Notes: generated by a model not told the origin, from the sequence alone. A stretch of 5,693 nucleotides of DNA from an uncultured Clostridia bacterium (GCA_949739095.1 CATIYX010000060.1:1-5693); one strand, 5' to 3'. Positions 1 through 5,650 are shown, counted from the first letter of the stretch. Translations and numbers: made by a program.

Positions 1-2
1 AA

Positions 3-500
3 AATCTCCGGTTGGCAGCGCTGCTTTACAAAACGGGAGAACTGCCGGCACAATGTGCAGCATTGGCGGAAAAAACATTGAAATATCTTAAATTAGATAA
101 CCATACTATTTGTGATGTTATGACGATTCTAATGCATCAAACGGTTTCCTTTCCGATAGCGGATGCATCGCTCAAACGGTTGGTACGCTCAGCCACAGAA
201 CCGCTGCTGGAGTCGGTTTTATGGCTGAGCGCTGTAAACAGCTATGACGGACAACAGGCGCAGCAGTGGGTGAAAGACACTATCCGGCAATACCAAAATA
301 TCAAACAGCGTAGGGAAGCAGTTTTTTTACAAGATTTGGCGATTTCGGGAGAAGAATTAAAAAATGTGGGAATCACCGGTAAGGAAATCGGAGAAATGCT
401 TCGTGTGTTGCTGGATTGGGTGAGCGAATATCCCAATGATAATCAAAAGGAATTGTTGCTGGAACGGATGAAATCCATGAGGAAAGAAGGCGTGAAATGA
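3..500 (+). CDS. cca: CCA-adding-type tRNA nucleotidyltransferase, C-terminal part (5' end outside window)
   Basis: The gene enters from the left edge already open; 165 residues are visible from base 3. A TTG at 12-14 is internal, not the start. In this family the missing N-terminal part holds the nucleotidyltransferase active site that adds or repairs CCA at tRNA 3' ends in the cytoplasm. The visible part starts with LRLAALLYKTGEL, which lines up with the HD-domain entry LRxxxLLHDIGKP of clostridial members. It ends with LAISGEELKNVGITGKEIGEMLRVLLDWV, a good match to the usual C-terminal block (LxISGxDL...GxxxGKEIGEML..LL..V) followed by NDNQKELL. The HD dyad is replaced by YK, and the second motif usually seen as YHD reads MHQ, so any metal-dependent phosphohydrolase role is probably lost. 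The distance between the two motifs is also short. The stop overlaps the next start (ATGA), which suggests translational coupling. The family call is firm; CCA addition itself cannot be tested without the N-terminus. Confidence 0.82.
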   Translation, partial: NLRLAALLYKTGELPAQCAALAEKTLKYLKLDNHTICDVMTILMHQTVSFPIADASLKRLVRSATEPLLESVLWLSAVNSYDGQQAQQWVKDTIRQYQNIKQRREAVFLQDLAISGEELKNVGITGKEIGEMLRVLLDWVSEYPNDNQKELLLERMKSMRKEGVK

Positions 501-1864
501 AGCGTGTAATGATAATTGGAACAGGTTTGGCAGGTATGCACCTGTTACAGCGACTAAAGGCAGCCGGAGACACTGAAATTGTCGGAATTATGGGGGATGG
601 GAATGTATGGGAAGATCTGCCGATATTGGAACGATGGGAGGATATTCCTTGTTATATTGAGAAATGTGGGGTTGAACAGGTTTATTTGGCGGCGACGGAA
701 ATAGAGAATGAGAAAAAAGAGCAGCTTTTAGGTTGGTGTAAAACACGGCAGTGTCAACTCATTATAGAGCCGCCTTTTTATGAGGCAGAAAGCCGCAAAG
801 CACATATATTACAGATGGCACATGATCATATGGAAACATTATTAGACAGAAAGTTAGTGAGGCTGCCGCTGGATACCAGAACCTTGGTGCAAGGAAAAAT
901 CATTTTAGTGACAGGTGCAGGCGGAACAATTGGTTCAGAGCTCTGTCGGGTATTGGCACAATACCGTCCGGCAAAGCTCATTTTAATGGACATTGCAGAA
1001 CACGACAGTCTGCGTATTATGCAAGAGATTGCGCCCGTAGCAAAAAATACGGTGTTGGTAATTGGGTCTGTTACCAATGAAAAGCTGATGCGCCATGTGT
1101 TTGAAGTGCACCGTCCGCATATTGTGTTTCATGCGGCGGCGCACAAACACGTACCGCTGATGGAATCCAATCTGTCGCAATGCGTGGAAAACAATGTGTT
1201 TGGTACCTATTGCTGTGCGGTGGCAGCAGCTGAATTTGGCGTGGAGACATTTGTGCTTATTTCCAGTGATAAAGCGGCACAGCCTGTGAGCGTGATGGGA
1301 AAGGCAAAGCGGATTTGCGAAATAATGATACGTCTGTTGGATGAAGAAACGCAGACAGCGTTTTGTTCAGTGCGTTTTGGCAATGTGATTGGCAGCAGCG
1401 GTAGCGTTTTACAGGCATTTGCATGGCAGATTGCCTATGGCGGACCTGTTATGCTAACAGATACCAGCATGACCCGTTTTTTTATGACTGTAAAAGAAGC
1501 GGCGCAATTGGTGATTTCAGCGGCATTTCTAGAGAAAAAGGCGCATATGTATATGTTAGATATGGGAATGCCGGTAAGAATTGTAACTTTAGCGGAGCGA
1601 CTGTTGAAGCTGGTGGAGCGGGAAGATATTCCGATTGTCAATACAGGTAAGCGCGAAGGAGAAAAATTAGCAGAGACACTGTGTGCACCGGAAGAAAAGT
1701 TGTGCAGCAGTGGATATTCCCATATTTTTACGATTCAAAATAATACACATTTCCAAGGAAATGAATGGTTCGGGACGCTTAAAAAATTACAGGAAACTTT
1801 GTTTCAGGATGAAGCAGCAGCGATTCGCCTAATACAGCGGCTGATATTGGAAAAAGAATCGTGA
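497..1864 (+). CDS. Soluble CapD/FlaA1/WbpM-type nucleotide-sugar 4,6-dehydratase
   Basis: The 455-residue product belongs to the extended short-chain dehydrogenases that convert UDP-GlcNAc-type sugars to 4-keto-6-deoxy sugars for surface glycans. Residues 1-95 form a small Rossmann-like domain (MIIGTGLAG at 5-13) like the one that precedes the catalytic domain in this family. Residues 134-400 are the catalytic domain: VTGAGGTIG at 138-146 (NAD(P) binding), FHAAAHKHVPLME at 211-223, ENN at 231-233, SSDKA at 256-260, VMGKAK at 266-271, RFGNVIGSSGSV at 293-304, and MTRFFMT at 325-331. Met267 sits where classical SDRs have the catalytic Tyr, with Lys271 in its usual place, as in WbpM/PglF-type enzymes. 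The four N-terminal membrane helices typical of long members are absent, so the protein should be cytosolic. The start overlaps the upstream stop (ATGA), with AAGAAGG at 484-490 as ribosome binding site. Exact substrate and stereochemistry are unknown. No terminator is seen downstream. Confidence 0.88.
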   Translation: MKRVMIIGTGLAGMHLLQRLKAAGDTEIVGIMGDGNVWEDLPILERWEDIPCYIEKCGVEQVYLAATEIENEKKEQLLGWCKTRQCQLIIEPPFYEAESRKAHILQMAHDHMETLLDRKLVRLPLDTRTLVQGKIILVTGAGGTIGSELCRVLAQYRPAKLILMDIAEHDSLRIMQEIAPVAKNTVLVIGSVTNEKLMRHVFEVHRPHIVFHAAAHKHVPLMESNLSQCVENNVFGTYCCAVAAAEFGVETFVLISSDKAAQPVSVMGKAKRICEIMIRLLDEETQTAFCSVRFGNVIGSSGSVLQAFAWQIAYGGPVMLTDTSMTRFFMTVKEAAQLVISAAFLEKKAHMYMLDMGMPVRIVTLAERLLKLVEREDIPIVNTGKREGEKLAETLCAPEEKLCSSGYSHIFTIQNNTHFQGNEWFGTLKKLQETLFQDEAAAIRLIQRLILEKES

Positions 1865-1873
1865 AAATTATTG

Positions 1874-1902
1874 TTGAATCATTGCAGAAAATGTGGTATA
1901 AT
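1874..1902 (+). promoter_or_regulatory. Sigma-A promoter of the SLH-VanW operon (extended -10)
   Basis: A -35 box TTGAAT (1874-1879) lies 17 bp before TATAAT (1897-1902), and the -10 is extended by TG at 1894-1895. Transcription should start near 1909, giving a leader of about 115 nt before the SLH gene. The -10 box is also the left end of the dispersed repeat, copy A, so the repeat may have supplied part of this promoter. Confidence 0.8.
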
Positions 1903-1992
1903 AGTCACAAAGTAACGATTATAGAAATAGAAAGCGCCACCGAATTGTTTCTTCACTGACGTTTGGAACCGGTGGGTGATGCGCGACTATTA
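1894..1992 (+). repeat. Dispersed structured repeat, copy A (in SLH leader)
   Basis: This stretch shares its order of parts with copy B at 4505-4601. Both start with TGGTATAATAGTC, then have a right arm ending in ATTATA, then a block in which 20 of 21 bases match between 1931-1951 and 4541-4561, a variable loop, and AACCGG...GATGCGC. TAATAGTC (1899-1906) and GACTATTA (1985-1992) form 8-bp terminal inverted repeats. The first hairpin is degenerate here: TATAAT (1897-1902) can still pair with ATTATA (1918-1923). Copy A has a tandem GGTG duplication (1971-1978) not present in B. Origin by transposition is inferred from the inverted ends, not proven. Confidence 0.65.
1934..1984 (+). other. Candidate structured RNA hairpin in the SLH 5' leader
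   Basis: Predicted pairing in the plus-strand RNA is as follows. GCGC (1934-1937) pairs with GCGC (1981-1984), CACCG (1938-1942) with CGGTG (1970-1974), and GTTTC (1947-1951) with GGAAC (1965-1969). There is a one-sided AATT bulge (1943-1946) and a 13-nt loop. Compared with the copy at 4544-4589, one pair changes from G-C to A-U and another from U-A to U-G, so pairing is kept in both cases. It lies wholly within the predicted leader of the SLH-VanW operon, about 40 nt before the start codon, and may be a cis-regulatory element or processing site. I do not recognise it as a known riboswitch class. Confidence 0.5.
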
Positions 1993-2005
1993 ACAGAGTT
2001 TTGTT

Positions 2006-2012
2006 AGAGAGG
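2006..2012 (+). promoter_or_regulatory. Ribosome binding site of the SLH gene, with a two-codon ATG-CCA-TGA in front of the start
   Basis: AGAGAGG is 6 nt before an ATG at 2019, which reads only Met-Pro-stop, and 11 nt before the real start at 2024. The TGA of the mini-frame overlaps the real ATG (ATGA). The start at 2024 is chosen because the signal peptide begins there. The spacing to it is longer than ideal, so start-stop coupling may contribute. Confidence 0.5.
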
Positions 2013-2023
2013 TATTATATGCC

Positions 2024-2656
2024 ATGAGAAAAAAAGGAATTTTAGCAGTTTTGATGATAGTAATGCTGTTGCAAGCATTACCCGCCGCTGCATTTTCCGA
2101 CTTGGGCGGATATGAGTGGTGCGAAAATGAAGTTACATATTTAAACGAAAAAGGATTGCTCCGTGGCACATCAGAGGGGATTTTTTCTCCGTCAGAAGCG
2201 GTTATACGAGGAGATTTTGCTGTTTTGGCAGTGCGGATATTCGGACTGGAAGCAGACTATATTCCGGAAAATTTTGATGATGTAACGCCTGATATGTACT
2301 ATTACCAGCCGATTGGTATTTTAAAATTATATCAAATTGTTTCGGGAACGGATTGGAATCATTATAGTCCGGATGCCCACATGCTTCGTCAGGATATGGC
2401 GGTGCTGTTGTGGCGGTTGATGAATAAGCTGGGATATACTGCGGAGTCTCATACGGATACGGTATTAGGTGCTTATAGCGACGGATGGCAGATAGAGCAG
2501 TATGCACGGGAGGCAACCGCTTATCTGATTGAAAAGGGAATTATGACAGGAAAGCCGGATGGAAGATTATGTCCACTTGACACGGTGACACGTGCGGAAA
2601 TGGCAGTCATGATGACAAGAATTCATAAATATTTATGGCAATCTTATGGAAATTAA
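2024..2656 (+). CDS. Exported protein made of three SLH (S-layer homology) repeats
   Basis: The 210-residue protein has a signal peptide at residues 1-23: the charged start MRKK, a hydrophobic core ILAVLMIVMLLQ, and a likely cut after PAAA. It is followed by three SLH repeats and nothing else. Repeat 1 is about 24-75 (FSDLGG...GLLRGTSEGIFSPSEAVIRGDFAVL), repeat 2 about 83-136 (FDDVTPDMYYY...HMLRQDMAVLLWRL), and repeat 3 about 149-203 (GAYSDGWQIEQYAREATAYLIEKGIMTGKPDG...VTRAEMAVMMTRI). VTRAEM (188-193) matches the ITRAE signature; repeats 1 and 2 carry VIRGD and LRQD in its place. SLH trimers bind pyruvylated secondary cell-wall polymers, so this is probably a wall-attached protein, with an unknown role because no effector domain is present. 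It lies 17 bp upstream of the VanW gene, in one transcript from the promoter at 1874-1902. The repeat assignment is firm; polymer binding is inferred from the family. Confidence 0.88.
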   Translation: MRKKGILAVLMIVMLLQALPAAAFSDLGGYEWCENEVTYLNEKGLLRGTSEGIFSPSEAVIRGDFAVLAVRIFGLEADYIPENFDDVTPDMYYYQPIGILKLYQIVSGTDWNHYSPDAHMLRQDMAVLLWRLMNKLGYTAESHTDTVLGAYSDGWQIEQYAREATAYLIEKGIMTGKPDGRLCPLDTVTRAEMAVMMTRIHKYLWQSYGN

Positions 2657-2673
2657 AATGATGGGGGATTCAT

Positions 2674-4371
2674 ATGGCAGAGACGAGTATACAACAGGAG
2701 CATAAGGCTTCTGAAAAGCAGATTTTAGCGATTAAAATTGCAGTGATTTCTGTTGCTGTTATCATTTTGTTCATGATTACATCAGCTATTGTTATTTTGG
2801 CACAACGATCGGATGATACTATTTTACATGGCGTGTTTATTGAACAGATTGATGTTGGCGGGAAAACAAAGGATGAAGCAGTGGCACTGCTAAAAGACCG
2901 TATTGTGTTTGAATTGGGCGATAAACTGTTGGAAGTGAAAAGCAATGACCAGACAGATACGATTACGGTCAATGAACTGATTGAAGGCTATGACTATGCA
3001 GCAGCGGCGGAAAAAGCGTTCCAAGTCGGCAGAGAAGGAAATTGGTTTACCAATGCGGTGAGAGCAATTGGAACAGCAGTCGGGAAGGTAAATGTTGCGC
3101 TGGAATATAAGGCGGATGAAGTAATGATTACACAATTTGTGGATGAGCTTCAGAAAAAGATTGATTCGCCAGTGGTTCAAAATCAATATAGCATTGAAAG
3201 CAATAAATTAAAATTTATCAATGGTACAAAAGGGTATGCAATTGATAAAAGTAAACTGATGAGTGATATCAGTGGACAGCTAAAAGCAAAGACGGAAAAA
3301 GCCGCAGTAGAAACAACGATTACAGAGGTGTTCCCGGATGCATATGATGTTGATAAAATCTATAGCGAGATTCACAGAGACCCACAAAACGCTAGAATTG
3401 AGACTGTGGATGGTGTGACGCGGATTGAAAAAGCGTCTAATGGATATGATTTAGACAAAGACGCACTCAAACAATTATTAGAGGCGAATAAGGATAATAG
3501 CGAACCATATTATTTGAATTTGGTGGTTATAGAGCCACAAATTAAGAAGGTAGATGATAGTTCTCTGTTTGGAGATACGCTTTCTACGTTCACTTCAAAA
3601 ATAAGGGATAGCGATGCGAACCGTTTGAACAATGTGCGGAAAGCGGCACAGAGTATCAATGGTGTGGTGCTGAATCCCGGAGAATTGTTTTCCTATAATG
3701 ATACGCTCGGACCGGTAACGGCAGCAGCAGGATATAAATCCGCAAATGTATATTCCAGCGGAAAAATTGAGAAAGGCATTGGCGGCGGCGTCTGTCAGGT
3801 TTCTTCGGCGTTGTATTCTGCGCTTTTGATGGCAGATATGGATATTGTAACGCGGTATAACCATTCTCTGATTGTCGGTTATGTGCCATATGGACAGGAT
3901 GCAACTGTATCCAGCGGTGATATTGACTTGCGGTTCCGCAATAATACAAATGCACCAATGAAGATAGTGGCGAGTATGGATAACAGTGGCGTTTATATTA
4001 CCTTGTTGGGAAACAATCCACAGCCGGGCAGAAAAATTACCATTGAAAATGTGACGATTGAGACAATTCCTGTTAAAACAACAACGAAAGATGATCCTAG
4101 TCTGCCGGAAGGAAAAGTGCAGGTTGAACAAAAAGGGATGACGGGATATGTCATTGATACCTATAAAAATATTTACGTGAATGGTACGTTTATAAAACGG
4201 GAATATGTAGCTAGAAGCCACTACAAAATGTTGGAGCGGATTGAGTTGCGCGGAAGTACGCCGGTTGTACCAACGCCGACAGGGGAGACAGTTCAGCCAC
4301 AGGAACCTGCTGAGCAACCCACTGAGCAACAGCCCGCTGTGCAGCAGCCACAGGAGCAACCTGCAGCATAA
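2674..4371 (+). CDS. Membrane-anchored VanW family protein with YoaR-type and G5-like domains
   Basis: The 565-residue product has a short cytoplasmic start (1-18), one membrane helix (about 19-43), and a large extracytoplasmic part. Residues 50-145 and roughly 225-290 resemble the putative peptidoglycan-binding repeats of YoaR-like proteins (GVFIEQIDVGGKTKDEA at 53-69). Residues about 298-440 are the VanW domain, with NGVVLNPGELFSYNDTLGP (329-347), GIGGGVCQVSSALY (368-381, Cys374), YNHSLIVGYVPYGQDATV (395-412) and DIDLRFRNNT (416-425). Residues about 455-527 are G5-like, and 529-565 is a Pro/Gln/Glu-rich tail. VanW domains occur in vancomycin-resistance clusters, but their biochemical role is not established. 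This is a housekeeping-type paralogue, not evidence of glycopeptide resistance. The start follows a GGGGG-rich ribosome site (2663-2667). It is co-transcribed with the SLH gene and ends before the terminator at 4452. It probably acts at the cell wall. Confidence 0.9.
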   Translation: MAETSIQQEHKASEKQILAIKIAVISVAVIILFMITSAIVILAQRSDDTILHGVFIEQIDVGGKTKDEAVALLKDRIVFELGDKLLEVKSNDQTDTITVNELIEGYDYAAAAEKAFQVGREGNWFTNAVRAIGTAVGKVNVALEYKADEVMITQFVDELQKKIDSPVVQNQYSIESNKLKFINGTKGYAIDKSKLMSDISGQLKAKTEKAAVETTITEVFPDAYDVDKIYSEIHRDPQNARIETVDGVTRIEKASNGYDLDKDALKQLLEANKDNSEPYYLNLVVIEPQIKKVDDSSLFGDTLSTFTSKIRDSDANRLNNVRKAAQSINGVVLNPGELFSYNDTLGPVTAAAGYKSANVYSSGKIEKGIGGGVCQVSSALYSALLMADMDIVTRYNHSLIVGYVPYGQDATVSSGDIDLRFRNNTNAPMKIVASMDNSGVYITLLGNNPQPGRKITIENVTIETIPVKTTTKDDPSLPEGKVQVEQKGMTGYVIDTYKNIYVNGTFIKREYVARSHYKMLERIELRGSTPVVPTPTGETVQPQEPAEQPTEQQPAVQQPQEQPAA

Positions 4372-4451
4372 GCATAGAAGATAGGGCACATGGAAATATT
4401 CCGGTTTGAATGAAATGGATGTAATATGCAGTAGGATAAGAGAATATAAAA

Positions 4452-4503
4452 AACCTCTCAAGAGTCAGCCGTTTGGCATAGCCTTGAGAGGTTCTGTTTT
4501 TTT
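4452..4503 (+). terminator. Rho-independent terminator of the SLH-VanW operon
   Basis: AACCTCTCAAG (4452-4462) pairs perfectly over 11 bp with CTTGAGAGGTT (4483-4493). A smaller GCC/GGC stem (4468-4470 with 4475-4477) lies in the loop, and a run of seven T follows at 4497-4503. It sits about 80 bp after the VanW stop. A-rich sequence before the left arm could make it partly active in the opposite direction too. Confidence 0.92.
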
Positions 4504-4513
4504 ATGGTATAAT
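4484..4513 (+). promoter_or_regulatory. Possible promoter of repeat copy B, overlapping the terminator
   Basis: TTGAGA (4484-4489), inside the right arm of the terminator, lies 18 bp before an extended -10, TGGTATAAT (4505-4513). A transcript would start near 4520 and run through the second hairpin of copy B. No protein-coding gene follows on this strand until 5666, so the product, if made, would be a small RNA. The -35 match is imperfect. Confidence 0.4.
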
Positions 4514-4601
4514 AGTCGTGGGGACGACTATTATAAATCAAAAGCGCCGCCGAATTGTTTCATCGCTTCTCTCGAAACCGGCGATGCGCAAAATTATACC
4601 A
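4505..4601 (+). repeat. Dispersed structured repeat, copy B
   Basis: The ends TGGTATAAT (4505-4513) and ATTATACCA (4593-4601) are perfect 9-bp inverted repeats. Inside is a perfect 12-bp hairpin, TATAATAGTCGT (4508-4519) with ACGACTATTATA (4524-4535), loop GGGG. The core that follows (4541-4589) is shared with copy A in the SLH leader. The element directly follows the T-run of the operon terminator. Each copy keeps a different part of a likely ancestral terminal repeat, TGGTATAATAGTC facing GACTATTATACCA. Confidence 0.65.
4544..4589 (+). ncRNA. Candidate small structured RNA (second hairpin of copy B)
   Basis: GCGC plus CGCCG (4544-4552) pairs with CGGCG, a two-base AT bulge, and GCGC (4579-4589). 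After a one-sided AATT bulge, GTTTC (4557-4561) pairs with GAAAC (4574-4578), closing a 12-nt loop. The paired and bulged bases match copy A apart from substitutions that keep pairing, while the loop differs. The U-G wobble in copy A forms only in plus-strand RNA, which argues for transcription on this strand. No expression evidence is available from sequence, and a DNA-level cruciform or protein site is the alternative. Confidence 0.4.
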
Positions 4602-4613
4602 ATCCGCTCCGCG

Positions 4614-4648
4614 TTTATGGTATAATAGTCGCAAGACGACCTATTATA
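4614..4648 (+). repeat. Dispersed repeat, partial copy C (promoter-like hairpin only)
   Basis: An 18-bp stretch, TTTATGGTATAATAGTCG (4614-4631), is identical to 4501-4518. TATAATAG (4621-4628) pairs with CTATTATA (4641-4648), then TCG (4629-4631) pairs with CGA (4637-4639) past one bulged C, leaving loop CAAGA. The GCGCC-type second hairpin is absent after it. It lies about 90 bp beyond the stop of the convergent kinase gene. It could help end that transcript, although no T-run follows on the minus strand. Confidence 0.55.
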
Positions 4649-4738
4649 GAATTTCAGTACATTGTACAAAAATAAAATGCGCTACCTGTAAAAACAAACA
4701 TCCCATAGTAAACTGTCTGAGAGGATGAATAGAAGCAA

Positions 4739-5371
4739 TTATTCATTTCCTATCTCGCGTGCGGACAGATATTGTTCAATCACTTCTACACAGCGGTCGG
4801 AACTCAGACGGCTACTGTTTAAACTGAAATCATAATTTTGCATAACGCCCCATTTTTCGTTAGTATAGTAATTGCAATAGTTTGCACGTTTTTTATCTGT
4901 TTTTAAAATTTTGTCTTTCACTTTGTTTTCCGGAATGTCATAGAGCGCGGATACACGTTTCACTCTGCATGACATATCAGCGTAGATAAACAGGTGGACA
5001 CAGTTTGGCATGTCGCGGAGTACATAATTACCGCATCGGCCTACAATCACACAAGGACCTTCCTGCGCCAGATTTTTGATAATATCAGATTGCAGAATAA
5101 ACAGTTTGTCATTGATAGGCATTTCAGTAATCAAAGAGGTCGTATTGCCCAGCGTATAGGCGCCCATGGCAAGAGAATATAAAAAACTGTTTGTAGCTTG
5201 TTCATCAACACTTTCAAACACTTCTTCGCAAACACCGCTCTTTTTTGCAGCTAACTGAATCAGCTCTTTATCATAAAAAGGAATTCCTAAAGCTTCAGCT
5301 AGTTTTTTACCGATTTCTCTTCCACCACTTCCAAATTGCCGTCCAATTGTGATAACTGATTTTGTTTTCAT
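4739..5371 (-). CDS. Cytidylate kinase-like family protein (Cytidylate_kin2 type)
   Basis: The 210-residue P-loop protein shows the signatures of the cytidylate kinase-like family common in Firmicutes. These are ITIGRQFGSGGREIGKKLA (7-25, nucleotide-binding loop), FYDKELI (32-38), VIVGRCGNYVLRD (108-120), HLFIYADMSCRVKRV (126-140), and DKKRANYCNYYTNEKWG (159-175), then YDFSLNSSRL (180-189). The length is usual for the family. These proteins resemble CMP kinase, but the true substrate of most members has not been shown, so a nucleotide kinase in the cytoplasm is as far as the call goes. The start is supported by GAGGAGA (minus strand, 5378-5384) six bases before the ATG. The gene is monocistronic by position: convergent with the VanW operon and divergent from spoVT, with its own promoter at 5511-5539. 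No clear intrinsic terminator follows. Confidence 0.88.
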   Translation of the reverse strand: MKTKSVITIGRQFGSGGREIGKKLAEALGIPFYDKELIQLAAKKSGVCEEVFESVDEQATNSFLYSLAMGAYTLGNTTSLITEMPINDKLFILQSDIIKNLAQEGPCVIVGRCGNYVLRDMPNCVHLFIYADMSCRVKRVSALYDIPENKVKDKILKTDKKRANYCNYYTNEKWGVMQNYDFSLNSSRLSSDRCVEVIEQYLSAREIGNE

Positions 5372-5510
5372 GTAAAATCTCCTCGACTTTCTTTAATTAT
5401 GTAACAATTGATAAACGTATTCGATGGTTTTGTTATAGCATTCCAATTTCACATTAGGATATGCAGAGCTATATTTTGATGTTCCAAATTTTTTTAATCT
5501 CGTTACTTCT

Positions 5511-5539
5511 ATTATACCATGACGGGAATCATATTTCAA
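5511..5539 (-). promoter_or_regulatory. Sigma-A promoter of the kinase gene (extended -10)
   Basis: On the minus strand, TTGAAA (5539-5534) lies 17 bp before TATAAT (5516-5511), and the extended -10 reads TGGTATAAT (5519-5511). Both boxes are at or near consensus. Transcription should start near 5504, giving a leader of about 130 nt. Within the leader, GCATTCC (5438-5444) and GGATATGC (5457-5464) can form a weak bulged hairpin. Confidence 0.8.
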
Positions 5540-5571
5540 TCATGATTTTTATAAAAATATCTGCTGTAATA

Positions 5572-5580
5572 TGGTATAAA
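5572..5580 (+). promoter_or_regulatory. Possible extended -10 box upstream of spoVT
   Basis: TGGTATAAA lies on the plus strand, about 85 bp before the spoVT start, with no good -35 box 16-18 bp upstream. ATGGTATAA (5571-5579) is the inverted partner of TTATACCAT (5512-5520) in the kinase promoter. In Bacillus, spoVT is read by sigma-G; I could not place a convincing sigma-G promoter here. Confidence 0.25.
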
Positions 5581-5650
5581 AAAATGGGTAAAATTAAATA
5601 ATATAGTAGTAAATAAAATTGAAACTTTCGAGTTTAATAGATACCAATAA

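Noticed and set aside
1909..2023. Known riboswitch in the SLH leader (c-di-AMP ydaO type or c-di-GMP type)
   Set aside because: The GCCGAA and AACCGG pieces recall fragments of ydaO, but the other conserved ydaO segments and the GEMM signatures are absent, and the element is too short.
2674..4371. Vancomycin-resistance determinant
   Set aside because: The VanW domain is present, but there is no VanH, VanA/B-type ligase, VanX or VanS/R nearby. YoaR/G5-containing VanW proteins are common envelope proteins in Clostridia.
3595..4461. Long minus-strand open frame (288 codons) opposite the VanW gene
   Set aside because: It lies antisense to a clear VanW/G5 coding region, and its translation is a low-complexity mix of Leu, Ile, Arg and His with no recognisable domain.
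4406..4675. Plus-strand open frame of 89 codons
   Set aside because: It runs through the intrinsic terminator and the repeat copies B and C. It has no good ribosome site, and its peptide shows no domain or secretion signal. It is best explained as a chance frame over structured non-coding DNA.
4621..4738. Intrinsic terminator for the minus-strand kinase gene
   Set aside because: The hairpin at 4621-4648 is not followed by a T-run on the minus strand, and no other stable stem with a T-run is seen between it and the stop.
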